Position numbers and translations under genes: made by a program. A stretch of DNA of 64,000 nt from Phymatolithon calcareum (lineage: Eukaryota; Rhodophyta; Florideophyceae; Hapalidiales). Positions 30,194 to 41,534 of this stretch are shown piece after piece. The notes beneath the pieces were generated by a model. That model ran no database searches, was not told where the DNA came from, and saw only the letters and a list, made by a program, of their open reading frames with translations. The stretch lies in the NCBI GenBank assembly GCA_977006965.1, contig OZ345356.1, forward strand, positions 1,116,001-1,180,000, read 5' to 3'. The first letter of the stretch is position 1. Each line of letters begins with the position of its first letter.

Positions 30194-30648
30194 TTTGAGT
30201 GCTTTACCAGTCGTTGGGTATGGCAGCGTTGAGTGCAGGCGATACGCTTTGAGGACAATCACTATGCAAATTTGCGCCTCGATTGTTCAAGTGCGTCTAG
30301 ACGCGCCTGCCTTGGCCTTGACGACGGAGCCAAGCAGCACGACGGAGCGATAAACGACCTTGACAACTTTGGTGGCTTCTGCTCTATGCAATGGAGTGTC
30401 CGTAGAACTTCGATTGAGTGAGAGCAGGACTCATTGAGCTTGACTGCTACAGTACAAGAGCGGTGTACGGAGGGTAAAAAGGGGGCGCGCTGCCAATCAC
30501 ATATGCCCAAGGACTTGTAACTGCTGGTGAATGTCTAGTATCAACGAAGAACTACAAACAAAATTTGCAATTTAATTTATTGATTATTTCGAATCAGCGT
30601 CTCCACGAAGATGCCGGAAATAGCAATAGTTCTCTCGTAGTGCATTGC

Positions 30649-30710
30649 GAAAACGCTTTTTTTACGACGTCGCAAAAAAAGCGTTTTCTGCAGCGTATGA
30701 TACGCTGCAG
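30649..30710. repeat. Two adjacent inverted repeats, copy II
   Basis: Perfect GAAAACGCTTTTTTT arms, then a CTGCAGCGTAT palindrome. Counterpart of 4145-4207. Confidence 0.75.
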
Positions 30711-30935
30711 GGTAAGTCCAGAACCTGCTGCTTCCCCGAGTGTAATCAAAACGGCGGTAGTCGAGGTGGCGAAAAAATATGATGGCCTTGCCTCGCTGCC
30801 GAGGGGGCGAAGGATAGCCGTCGACGCAACAATTACGTATTGCGTGCTGTAAACTTCCCTAGAGTATACAGTTGAGGTGCAATGAAAATTGACAAAGGGA
30901 GCTTCAATTGAACAGCAGCCAATCAAATTCCTATA

Positions 30936-31308
30936 CAGTCAAACCCCTCTATAAGCAACACGTCGGTCAGGAATTTCGTTTGCCTTTATAGAGGTATTGC
31001 AAATGAAGAGGCTCTATCATATCGGATCATTACAGCATCGGTCCAAGAAACTACAGTCGAGGGCTGGAAGCTGCAATAAATGGCTTACAAGCGATGTATT
31101 GAAGCAAATAGAGACTGCTTCTGCAACATAGAGTATCAAAAAAGTAACTAAAATAAAGGGTAGCTCTCGGGAATCTTGCGTTATTGCAGGTTGCAATAAA
31201 ACCTTTAATTTGTATATTTTTAGGCGTATACGGACCTCGTCGGCGAGTTGTCGTTGCTTAATTGCAGGTTTTTCTTTCAAAAGGGTTGCTTATAGAGAGG
31301 CTTGACTG
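30936..31308. mobile_element. Tc1/mariner (pogo-like) MITE, 373 bp
   Basis: Terminal repeats start CAGTCAAACCCCTCTATAAG (24 bp, two mismatches), flanked by TA at 30934-30935 and 31309-31310. The matching site in copy I (TA at 4436-4437) is empty and differs by exactly element plus TA. CAGT ends with a CTCTATAA core resemble pogo/Tigger elements. No transposase inside. Confidence 0.95.
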
Positions 31309-31760
31309 TACATTTGTTGCTCCCAATTCTATCATACTGCACGGGTCGTGGCTGCATGCCTCGCACTCAGCTCGATTGAGGGTCATTTCGAGAGAATCTG
31401 TACAGTATCATATTTGTCCCGGATTCCCACAGGGAAATGCAGCAACAGGAAAATTCAAAGTGCTCATCATCATGACCCCTCCATAGTGTACCTTGTTGCA
31501 ATCAACTGTATACGTTTAGATGTTATGAGTCCTGGGTAGTTCCATTACATTATGCGGGCTACGCGCCGCACCTCAAATTCCGCAATACAGTCGCTCTCTC
31601 TTGTCCAGCATTACCCAGCGTCCTTGTTGCTGCTCCCAGACACGTCGGAGGCCGGTTCTATCTTGAATGCTCTTTGAGTCCGGGGGAACATTGATGTCAT
31701 ATGATAGGAGTAATCGTCTGAACGGTATGGTAAAAGTTCATCACATCATACAAAATGTAG

Positions 31761-31878
31761 AAAAAGTAGATTTTTTATTATTACTTTTTTTAAAAGGTAA
31801 TAATAAAAAATCTACTTTTTGGTTTGTACCTTTTTTATTTTTAGTTTTTTAAAACTAAAAATAAAAAAGGTACAAACC
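31761..31878. repeat. Paired palindromes P1 and P2, copy II
   Basis: P1 31761-31820 and P2 31821-31878; counterpart of 4888-5007. Confidence 0.85.
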
Positions 31879-31879
31879 A

Positions 31880-32252
31880 AACCTCACGAGCAATCTCTAG
31901 GGGTATATCGGAAGATATCAGCTGACCCGAGAGGAGATTAATATCACGTAAAAAACTCTGCAGCAGTTAGTTTTTTTCACCATCGTCTTTTACGACGACA
32001 TGGAATAGACAACGAGTCAATAGAGCTGCGACCCTGAGCCCCACAAGAAATCTGACCAGTGGAGCCCAAGATTTTCCGTCCACATTTTTTCCTGGGAATG
32101 ATTTTTTGGAGTTAGATCTACGACGCTAACTCCGATCACAAGGACTTGGGTAGATTCATGAAGCTACAAAGAGCGTAAAGGCTGAAACGCATCTCTGTTG
32201 TAGTCTCATGACTGTTTCCGAGGGCGTTTAATAAATTCTAAATTCAAAAAAC
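31880..32252 (+). pseudogene. Family D relic, copy II
   Basis: Counterpart of 5010-5380: the short C-terminal coding relic ends at TAG near 32007, with a 3' region ending AATAAA and an A-rich run near 32230-32250. Confidence 0.65.
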
Positions 32253-32768
32253 CTGTTCATTTCGTCTGCGAGCAACATCCAGTACACAGCAGGGCCAAGT
32301 CCACTCTTCAAACTTCCAACCCAGATCGGCACTGCAGAAGGCTGAATACCTTCCGCGCATCGATAGGCCTTCCCATTAATGGTACGTGATGACGGTTAGA
32401 TTTAATTGGGGAAGACCTCCTTCTTCAAGCCGTAATCACAGCAACAACTTCAAAGTGAAGTGACCGAAAATCAACACAGCCGAGTTCCTCAACGTATCGA
32501 AGAAATCGATATTGGTAGAAAGTGTGTTTATCGTTTCATTATTGCTCTCGAACTCTTGATAGGATCAATTGTGCTGTCGTCTATGGCGTTGTTTCACTCA
32601 ATAGGGATAAATATGCTCATTTATTTTTAAAATGTCCGAAGACGACAATTTTAGTCCATACCGATCTATTAAATCAACATATATCCCCATCTATTAGTTG
32701 TGCATTACCCACCTAAAAACAAGAGGGTATATTCACAAATCCCATCTCCAAACTAAGTTCCATCCCGT

Positions 32769-33131
32769 TCAGTTCATGAACAGTACCCGCTCGGGGCACA
32801 TCGTATCCGGTACATGGCGTCCGTGACGAGAGGCAAATGGCTCAGGACAGGCTTTGTCCCAACCAGATAATACTTCCTCAATCATTGCCACAATAGACCA
32901 GCCCAGGCTTGGTTCCGACTGCGCATTATCATGGAAATGTGTTGCCTCCGTGTCGGCTGCATTGGAGGTACAAAAATTCCAGAAATCCTCATCCACTATG
33001 TCACCCAACACGTAGTAAACTCCTGTGGATTCCCCTCCATCTCCGTGTATATGTTCCTCAAAACAAAGTTCGTGCTGTTTCGATGATTGAATGGCGAAAT
33101 CATCAAACCTAACAGTGCAAAGGGAAATCAT
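32769..33131 (-). CDS. Family B protein, 120 aa (B4)
   Basis: Intact. Distinctive residues: SLC, HEL, HIHGDGG, WDKACPEP, RHVPDTM, FMN at the end. Confidence 0.7.
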   Translation of the reverse strand: MISLCTVRFDDFAIQSSKQHELCFEEHIHGDGGESTGVYYVLGDIVDEDFWNFCTSNAADTEATHFHDNAQSEPSLGWSIVAMIEEVLSGWDKACPEPFASRHGRHVPDTMCPERVLFMN

Positions 33132-33362
33132 GTTTGTTTTCGAGAAGCACAGTTCTGATGATCTTGGAGGTAGAAGTGGGTGGTTGCTTGCTTCACCACA
33201 AGTAGCTGGGGGTGCACCTCTGACTTATAAGCTTTTCGGAGTAGAGTCGAATGTAGACTTATAGCAATTCGAGCCTCTGGCAACATCTCCATATTCGGGT
33301 GACATGCAATATAATATAATGAGATTTGTCCTGCAAGATTTCTAACTCTACACGAAACATAA

Positions 33363-33554
33363 TCATTTCATGCTCTGCAGTGCATGAACATGTCCGGCAG
33401 GCAGCATGTTGACCACAATTTTATCCCGAGCTCCGGGAAAGGTCATACACGTAACCGCAGTAGTGTGGTGCACATGTGAGAGCACTAATGAGGCAGCTGC
33501 TATCGCTTCGAACCCCAATATGGATACCAGGTAAATTGGTTTCTTGCTAGCCAT
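33363..33554 (-). pseudogene. Family C truncated by nonsense change (C4)
   Basis: The tryptophan codon near the C terminus is TGA, giving 63 instead of 68 residues (ends ALQSMK). Otherwise intact, with IYLVSILGFEAIAAAS at residues 7-22; a truncated product is possible. Confidence 0.6.
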
Positions 33555-34067
33555 GTTCTTTCTTTCTTTTTTTAAATCGAGATTTTTATTTAAAAGTAAC
33601 CAACATATTTGCTGACGCTGATTTTATTGGAAGAAAAAGAAAGGTAGATTCTTATTTAAAAGTTACCAACGCATCTGCTGAAACTTTCCTAGTGCCAAGA
33701 GGTTTTGGCCGGATTCTGTCTAAAAAAATAGTTTCTTTTTTGTTTGTGTAACACGATTCTTACCCTTATATGGGTTTTCCGTCGTATCAATAGGTTTCAA
33801 TAGCAATTAAGTGTGATACTTCTGCGTTGAAAATGCACTCGTAAGCGTATATAAGTCAGATGCGCCTCGCCGACTTCTCGGTGAAGCAATTCAAGCAAGC
33901 GCCTACACCTCCCCCAACCATTCCGATTTCAAAAGATTGTGCGTGCGTCTTCTTGAACGAGAGGAAGTGCTTGGCCATAAAAGCCGGAGCAGTCGAGTCC
34001 AGTGAGATCAATTCTAATCGTCCTGAATTTCACCAATACTCTGGCTTTAGAAACGCAAAGGATCAAA

Positions 34068-34433
34068 ATGGATTCTCACTGCAGTGTTGCTTGTAATGAT
34101 TTTGCCGGATTTCTTTGGTTTTTTCATCCAAATGAGATGCAAGGAGCCGGCGAGAGCTCTGGTACGGTTCACGCAGTTCTCCATGATATTGTGGATGAAG
34201 AATTCTGGACTTTTTCTGACTTTAACACAGCAAGTAGAAAAATCGGGACAACCTTCGTTTCCACGACCAAAGGAGCATTTACTAGAGAGCATATGGAGAC
34301 CCTTGAACGCACGCTAGCAGGGTATGAACTCGAAGGAGAAAAACGACTGGAAACAGAAAAGGCGCTAGATGAGCTCTTATTATTTAGCAAGACACTCATA
34401 AAACGCATGGAGAACGAAGAAGGCCTGTATTAA
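34068..34433 (+). CDS. Chimeric A-D protein, 121 aa (A5)
   Basis: Residues 1-about 70 are the family A domain (DIVDEEFW). From about 71 the sequence switches at the TTACTAGA junction (34279-34286) to a D-type helical tail (METLERTLAGY, then EKALDELLLFSK, ending NEEGLY). The switch works because two bases are missing just before the junction compared with uninserted A copies, placing the tail in its own native frame. The stop, 3' region and AATAAA come from the retroposed fragment. TATA at 33848-33855. Function unknown; the tail is likely a coiled-coil or helical bundle. Confidence 0.75.
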   Translation: MDSHCSVACNDFAGFLWFFHPNEMQGAGESSGTVHAVLHDIVDEEFWTFSDFNTASRKIGTTFVSTTKGAFTREHMETLERTLAGYELEGEKRLETEKALDELLLFSKTLIKRMENEEGLY

Positions 34434-34635
34434 TCCGCAGAATGCAAGACAAAAAGTGGTCGAGTCCAAGCACCAACCTGAGATAGGACTACTTTGAGTC
34501 CTGAGTTTTCCCGTCCGCCATACTGGTGGACGTTTCGTGAGCTGCACAAAGGTAGGTGGCATCAGAGGAAGCCTTGCCCATATCTTCGGAAGTCTGTGGG
34601 GCTTTTAAATAAACTTGAAAGGAAAGAAAAAAATC
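34287..34635 (+). mobile_element. Retroposed D-type 3' end inside A5
   Basis: 349 bp between perfect TTACTAGA copies at 34279-34286 and 34636-34643; ends in an A-rich run. Same event as at 8638 and 59288, inherited by duplication. Confidence 0.88.
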
Positions 34636-34643
34636 TTACTAGA

Positions 34644-34905
34644 TTACCCTGATCTCGGATGATCTATTGTAGATATGATTGAGAGCGTCCTCGCCGGCTG
34701 GAGTAAGTTGGTCAAGACCGTAGCGGAAAGAGTGGAGCGCCTCCTGGCTCTGGTCACAGATTTCTTGCCTAGGAAAATAGAAGATGAGTGCAAACGACTC
34801 GCACGAGCACTTGTTAGTAGGGAAATACGAATCAAGAAGGTCATGAGTGACCAGACTGCGCTACATTTAGATATCCATTCTAAGCGTAAGCCCTGTCGCT
34901 CGTAA
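34644..34905 (+). pseudogene. Split-off 3' half of family A
   Basis: Helical Lys/Glu/Arg tail ending KPCRS-stop. An ATG at 34675 opens a 76-codon frame, but upstream it has TGA in place of Trp and no promoter is evident, so it is probably a relic. Confidence 0.65.
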
Positions 34906-36492
34906 GTGAAGACTTGGGAGCTTTCAAATAAATCCTTAATCTTCCCCGCTGAGGGCTTCTCCGCTACAAGACGTCGTGTTTTGAGGGACATCTTCCCTGG
35001 ATATACAACTGTCGCGCGAACACGTTCATCTTTGACGTGTGTTGACGTCATATGACACATAGGCGGAATAGATGATTGTATTGAATTCCTTAATACTTTG
35101 TCACGAATTCGATCCTTTGTACGACACTTGTGGAGTGCAGATGCCCAGCCGCGATTGAGCGACTGTTCAGCTACACGATTTCATATACTGGCATGCGTAG
35201 ATTTTTCCGACTTTAACAGTCGATAGCATTGCAAGCTCTACCCATTTCACCCTCTGCTACTAGCTTCGTGAACATTCAATTACGAAAACTATTGTTGATG
35301 ACCAATAAATAGGATTGAGATCTTGGATCTATAACTTTTCTTAACACCATTCAGGGAATTTGCTACCACAATTTTCAAAAACGTGGAGGAGATGTGAGAG
35401 GTATTGGTGCTGACAATCAACGGAGCTCATGGAAGAGATGCCTCGTACTTGGTGACTAATATTCCAAGAGACCCGAAAGTGTCACCTCAGCACAAAGCAG
35501 CAGTACACTAATGAGTGCATTCAGAAATACTATACAATACAATAGAAATGATCTAGCACCCTCGCCCCATTACTCAGATACCTGGTGCCAATCACAGCAC
35601 CCATTGCACTGCACTGTCTTGCCGTTGCAACTGAGAAAGGTTGGGTTCCATCCAGGGGTGCGATAAAATTAATTGGAAAAAAATTAATTGCAATTAGAGC
35701 AATGCAATACTTAATTTTCTAAAATCCTCCAATTCCAATTATTAATTTTTCTTCTAGGAATAATTGCAATAATTTTTGTTGTTGCTGTGAACATTCTCCA
35801 ATTAATTCCAATTAATTGCTTCTTTGTTGTTGACGATTACCACCAAGACAAACGAATACTTCTGTTGTTACCTGGTGACTATCGCTGGGCGACTATCTCC
35901 AGACGACCCTCACCTGCCGGTCTACTAAGATGCTAGTTTTGCAAACCCCCTGCTATACATATTGCAGTTATCTGTGTCATTTTCAGCACATTATCAGCTA
36001 CAATTCACTTTAAAGAGCATTTCAGAAGCTCAGCTATGAAGCCAATTGCGAACTAGCGCAAAGCGAGTTCCACTGCTATCACTGAGTTGGAAGTTGGAGC
36101 AAAGGAGCTAGTCGAACAGATTCTGACTTGGGACAGTCTAAGCGAGGGTGGACACTATCTCGATATTCCAGATCGAAAATGGAAAGCAGAAGCACTCATG
36201 GAGTTTCCCCTCGGAGGGATGCAAGACCATCATGAAGTCAGTAGTCGGTACTGGTTTTACTAACCCCGCGAGCCACTTGAAATCTTGCGAAGTATGTCCT
36301 TACTGATCAACGCTCCAGGCTAGAACCCGTGCTTTTCGAGTCACTTTTTGTTTTTGAAAGTGAACAGCGGCTTTTGAGATCATAATCTAGTCTCCCAGGC
36401 TGTTCGAGCGTGCAGAGGGTCCAAGTAATAGAGGAATGAAAAAACCGGGAGAAATCTGCAATTAATTGCAATTAATTGACATTATTTGAAAG

Positions 36493-36777
36493 CTACTCCC
36501 AGCCGGCGAGGACGCTCTCAGTCATAGCTACAATAGACCATCCGAGATCAGGGTAATCTAGTAAGTGCTCGTCTTTGGTCGTGGAAACGAAGGTTGTCCC
36601 GATTTTTCCACGTGCTGTGTTAAAGTCAGAAAAAGTCCAGAATTCTTCATCCACAATGTCATAGAGAACTTCGTGAACCGTACCAGAGCTTTCGCCGGCT
36701 CCTTGCATCTCATTTGGATGACAAAACCAAGGAAACCCGGCAAAATCATTGCAAGCAACGCTGCAGTGAGAATCCAT
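36493..36777 (-). CDS. Family A, short form, 94 aa (A6)
   Basis: Intact short form as A3 (FCHPNE variant), ends VLAGWE-stop. TATA at 36985-36992. Confidence 0.6.
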   Translation of the reverse strand: MDSHCSVACNDFAGFPWFCHPNEMQGAGESSGTVHEVLYDIVDEEFWTFSDFNTARGKIGTTFVSTTKDEHLLDYPDLGWSIVAMTESVLAGWE

Positions 36778-37286
36778 TTTGATCCTTTGCGTTTCTAAAG
36801 CCAGAATATTGGTGAAGTTCAGGACGATTAGAATTGATCTCACTGGACTTGACTTCTCCGGCTTTTACGGCCAAGCACTTCCTCTTCAAGACGACGCACG
36901 CACAATCCTGTGAGAATGGTTGGGGGAGGTGTCGGCGCTTGCTTGAATTGCTTCATCGCCAAGAAGTCTGCGAGGCCCATCTGACTTATATACGCTTACG
37001 AGTGCAGTTTCAACGCAGAAGTATCACACTTAATTGCTATTGAAACCTATTGATACGACGGAAAACCCATATTAGGGTAAGAATCGTGTTACACAAACAA
37101 AAAAAGAAACTATTTTTTTAGACAGAATCCGGCCAAAACCTCTTGGCACTAGGAAAGTTTCAGCAGATGCGTTGGTAACTTTTAAATAAGAATCTACCTT
37201 TCTTTTTCTTCCAATAAAATCAGCGTCAGCAAATATGTTGGTTACTTTTAAATAAAAATCTCGATTTAAAAAAAGAAAGAAAGAAC

Positions 37287-37493
37287 ATGGCTAGCAAGAA
37301 ACCAATTTCCTCGTTATCCATACCGGGGTTCAAAGCGATACCAGCTGCCTCATTAGTGCTCTCACATGTGCACCACACTACTGCGGTTACGTGTATGACC
37401 TTTCCCGGAGCTCGGGATAAAATTGTGGTCAACATGCTGCCTGCCGGACATGTTCATGCACTGCAGAGCATGAAATGGTTATGTTTCGTGTAG
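37287..37493 (+). CDS. Family C small protein, 68 aa (C5)
   Basis: Intact; ISSLSIPGFKAIPAAS at residues 7-22. It differs from C4 in the opposite arm at six positions here, useful for tracing conversion in block III. Confidence 0.55.
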   Translation: MASKKPISSLSIPGFKAIPAASLVLSHVHHTTAVTCMTFPGARDKIVVNMLPAGHVHALQSMKWLCFV

Positions 37494-37709
37494 AGTTAGA
37501 AATCTTACAGGACAAATCTCATTATATTATATTGCATGTCACCCGAATATGGAGGTGTTGCCAGAGGCTCAAATTGCTATAAGTCTACATTCGACTCTAC
37601 TCCGAAAAGCTTATAAGTCAGAGGTGCACCCCCAGCTACTTGTGGTGAAGCAAGCAACCACCCACTTCCACCTGCAAGATCATCAGAACTGTGCTTCTCG
37701 AAAACAAAC

Positions 37710-38072
37710 ATGATTTCCCTTTGCACTGTTAGGTTTGATGATTTCGCCATTCAATCATCGAAACAGCACGGACTTTGTTTTGAGGAACATATACACAGAG
37801 ATGGAGGGGAATCCACAGGAGTTTACTACGTGTTGGGTGACATAGTGGATGAGGATTTCTGGAATTTTTGTACCTCCAATGCAGCCGACACCGAAGCTAC
37901 ACATTTCCATGATAATGCGCAGTCGGAACCAAGCCTGGGCTGGTCTATTGTGGCAATGATTGAGGAAGTATTATCTGGCTGGGACGAAGCCTGTCCTGAG
38001 CCATTTGCCTCTCGTCACGGACGCCATGTATCGGATACGATGTGCCCCGAGCGGGTACTGTTCGTGAACTGA
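37710..38072 (+). CDS. Family B protein, 120 aa (B5)
   Basis: Intact; HIHRDGG, RHVSDTM, FVN. Confidence 0.7.
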   Translation: MISLCTVRFDDFAIQSSKQHGLCFEEHIHRDGGESTGVYYVLGDIVDEDFWNFCTSNAADTEATHFHDNAQSEPSLGWSIVAMIEEVLSGWDEACPEPFASRHGRHVSDTMCPERVLFVN

Positions 38073-38605
38073 ACGGGATGGAACTTAGTTTGGAGATGGG
38101 ATTTGTGAATATACCCTCTTGTTTTTAGGTGGGTAATGGACAACTAATAGATGGGGATATATGTTGATTTAATAGATGGGTATGGACTAAAATTGTCATC
38201 TTCGGACATTTTAAAAATAAATGAGCATATTTATCCCTGTTGAGTGAAACAACGCCATAGACGACAGCACAATTGATCCCATCAAGAGTTCGAGAGCAAT
38301 AATGAAACGATAAACGCACTTTCTACCAATATCGATTTCTTCCATCTGTGTTGATTTTCGGTCACTTCACTTTGAAGACCAGAGGTGGGTTTCTGTGGCC
38401 CACTGAATCGTGTTACACCAACAACTAAAAAAGAAACTCTTTGGATAGAATCCAGCCAAAATCTCTTGGCACTAGGAAAGTTGCCCCATTCGCCAGTAGA
38501 TGCGTTAGTAACTTTTGAATAAAAATCAACCTGTGTACTTTTCACTTCACTTTGAAAACGCTGAAGTGCTTACAACCTTGTAGGATGCATATGGGAGGTG
38601 TATAG

Positions 38606-39052
38606 ACACGCCTTTGCACTGACAGAAAGCGCTCCTCATCCAATTACACAAGAAGGGGGCACAAGAGGACCCCGGAAACTGCCGCCCGATTTCCTTGCTG
38701 AGTCACTCAAGGAAAATTATTGAGACAGCTATTGATATGAAGTTGCGCACAGTGAACTCAAACCACTGGTATCAGCTAGGGTAAGAGCACTGAACTTGCC
38801 ATCCTAAGAGCTGTTGAGCTACTAGAAGAGGATCAGAGATGTGTAGCAGTATTGGACCTTAAGGCTGCCTACGACACAGTTCCGAGAATACATTTGGTGA
38901 AAACAATGAGACAAGTACTGCCCAAGGAGATCTGCGCAATGACCGAGGCGTTCTTGACACCATCCTGGGTAGCAACAATTAGTGATGCGAACAGAAACTG
39001 GTTTCTAGTGGACAGGGGGGTCCCACAAGTGTCCCCTCTGAGTCGTATTTAA
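38606..39052 (+). pseudogene. LINE RT fragment, copy II
   Basis: Counterpart of 12968-13407, with motif A VLDLKAAYDTVP and motif B RGVPQVSPLS. Confidence 0.78.
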
Positions 39053-39300
39053 GTGGATTTATTGAGAAGGTACCATTGTCCCAACGTGAAGAAAGTCGGC
39101 ACCTTTCTTAGCATTCTACTGCACTCGAAATTTCGGTTCCTTAATCAGAATTACTTAGTATCGCGTCGATGGCTCGGGCCACGTTGGTCTACTCTGTAGG
39201 AGTCCATGTTGGCTCTCTCAAGATGTTGTCCAGTATTCAAACTGCCCATGCTCCTTGACGGCCCATTCGGCGGAATTCTTGGAAAATGACCTACAAGCAA

Positions 39301-40340
39301 TCATGTACACAGAATTCTGTGCCTGCATTCTTTCATCCTCACTGCTTGGTGTAGAAGACCATTCTTGGAAAAGTTAATTTTCTTAGCACGGCGTTCTTCT
39401 TGTTGTTCCCAAACTAGTTGGAGGGTACCCCTGTCTTGGATATCGGTTGGCGTGTTCGATTTTCGCATGCGATCCAGCCTCTCGAGTTCCAGCTCTGTCC
39501 CAGCGTCGCGTGTCTCCTCCACAACCTTCCTATGTCTTCGCATTAACTTCGAGAGCAGGTGCTGTCGGCGGAACTCTCATAGTTCTATTTGGCATAGCTT
39601 CATTAGTCTTCTCCAGTGCCGCCCTGCCCACTTTCCAAACAGTATCGTTGTGATGTCCTTTTGGACTTGCACTGCTGCTCTCGATACTCGGATTGTATCG
39701 GGAGTTATAAGCGCGGCGTATCTCATATACCGGGCTGATGAATGCTTGAAAAGTCTGATGCATTTTTCTGTGTTGTATCCTTTCCTTGTCATGCATAGAG
39801 TGCTCATGAGCCGCACTTTTGGGCCAGCGCTTTTGAATCGCTCCAGGAGTCGGTCGTCACGAATTCCGTTCTCGTCAATTGTTGTGCCGAGATGTTCTGC
39901 AGTGCGTCTTAGTTGAACTTCCTCGTTCGCCAGAACAAACGATTGTCTAATCCGTCGACCTGCAATATGACGGAATTCTTTCCAGTTGACCAAGTCATTC
40001 GATAGACCTGCGCCCATTCGGAGCATTCGTTGAGTATTTCCCGGAGCTTGCCTTCATTCCTCGCCATTAGTGTGACGTCTTCCCTAAAATATTCAAGCGA
40101 AGACTCGCATTAGAATCGTTGAAACTCATTGTCCTGATTTTTTCTTCTAAGGTGTCCATCAGAATATTGAACAGTGTGGGGCTAATGGGGGATACCTAGG
40201 GGACTCCACGCTCGCTTATACCTCGTGTTTCTCCTTCGTCATTTATAACCGTGAAGAGGGTATTTTTTGATCTGAGGGCAATTTCTCGCATTAACTGCTC
40301 TCGTGGTACCCGATCGTACGCAGACTTCAAGGCAACTATG
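39301..40340 (-). pseudogene. LINE fragment, copy II
   Basis: Counterpart of 13656-14730, lacking about 70 bp near 40260 that copies I and III retain. Confidence 0.78.
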
Positions 40341-40390
40341 GCTTTCGTCTTTCTTCCTTCCTTTCTTTTTTTATTGCAGAGAACGTTAGT

Positions 40391-40660
40391 TTAACGTCCG
40401 AACTTACCCTCGAGCAAGTTCCCGTTGTTCAGAAATTTGAGTATCTCAATGGGTCTCTCCCTGCTGTATAACGGAGGAGGGCTCTTTCTGTGCCTTTTCG
40501 AGTTTGTAATCCAATTTGTGAACTGTTGAAGAAATAATCCTTCCGTATCAGTTTTATCCACCGCTGATTCAAATATTTTGCGAGCGTGCGACAACAGCGA
40601 ATTCGGTCTGTAGCTTTTCGGGGAGCTTGGGTCTCCTTTCTTGAACACTGGGACCACCAC
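40391..40660 (-). pseudogene. Internally deleted LINE fragment, copy II
   Basis: Counterpart of 14782-15051. Confidence 0.72.
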
Positions 40661-41009
40661 TGCGTGATTCCAGTCCTCAGATCAACAACCGAGTTGTCCG
40701 GCTTTCGTGATAGTTACCAGATCATCTTCTCTTCCCTGGTATTCCTCTTAAAGCTCCAGGAACTTCCTCCGTCTTACCAAGCTTAAGGCGAACCTTCGGT
40801 GTGCAAGGCTTGCTGTCAGGTGACGTCGCCTTCAACCGAGACCACCCCGCAGGACCGCTGTCGCGATCCACTCCAAATTAAACCTCCTGCTCGGTCATCG
40901 TGCGTGGAAGTTGCATTGTGCAAACCTCCGTGCTTGGTCATCACGGCCGAACTTCTTTCGCTTCGTTTCATTTGCAGCACCAAAGCGAAATCCGTGTTGT
41001 GCTGAACCT

Positions 41010-41330
41010 TTGCCCTCGTTTCCTGTTCTTGCCTTTCCCGGTGTCCGCCGTACGCCGAAAGAGAAGTACCACTCGGAGGCTGACCGGACCGAACGGACCA
41101 CAAACGACGCAAGAAAGTTTCCGGTGCTGGCGACCGTGCCCGCGCCGGCTCAAGTGGCCGCAGCGATCGAGCTGCGCAAAGCGCTCATTTCTGCGGCAAT
41201 CCCGCAGGACATGGCTGGCGCGATCGCGAACGCGCTCGCCTGGGACTCGGCAAATCGAGAATTCGCCACACTCGAAATGGCAGACTCAACCACGCCGTCG
41301 TCGGATTTCGAAGAAATCTTGCGAATTTAA
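41010..41330 (+). other. Open frame, GC-rich, unidentified (copy II)
   Basis: Counterpart of 15402-15722; open, no clear ATG start. Confidence 0.35.
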
Positions 41331-41534
41331 GCAGATTTGATACAGGCCGGCTATCATAACCGGTCCGACCACGCGTGCACTTGTGCGTCACAGAAGGGAG
41401 AGAAGAGCAGAGTCAGGAATTTTTCCTTGCTGCAAGGCACGGTTTTTTGAAATGGCAAGAGCTGTGCTCGGCCTCCCCATGGGAGAAGACTATCACCTTC
41501 TCGTAGTTTGGTAGTACATGGATTCCGCCCTGAG

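Larger units (their letters stand above)
32448..38375. repeat. Palindromic B-C-A cassette, block II
   Basis: Arms about 32448-34286 and 36553-38375 (roughly 1.84 kb); centre about 34287-36552. Cleanest example, free of the hAT insertion seen in block I. Confidence 0.9.
26505..41534. repeat. Segmental duplication, copy II (direct)
   Basis: Counterpart of 1-15926. Homology ends at CCGCCCTGAG near 41534, which equals the Harbinger flank plus TGA plus one G. Leftward, homology to other cassettes continues to about 24835. Confidence 0.93.

Noticed and set aside
31017-31280. 87-aa frame inside the 373-bp MITE
   Set aside because: No transposase motif; MITEs of this size are non-coding.
33860-34096. 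Open frame starting just after the family A TATA box
   Set aside because: It starts about 5 bp after the TATA box, before any likely transcription start, and overlaps the A frame out of phase. Alignment with family B places the real start at MDSHC.
34675-34905. 76-aa frame as an independent gene
   Set aside because: Its ATG lies inside the former A frame after a Trp-to-stop change, with no promoter; better explained as the orphaned 3' half of A.
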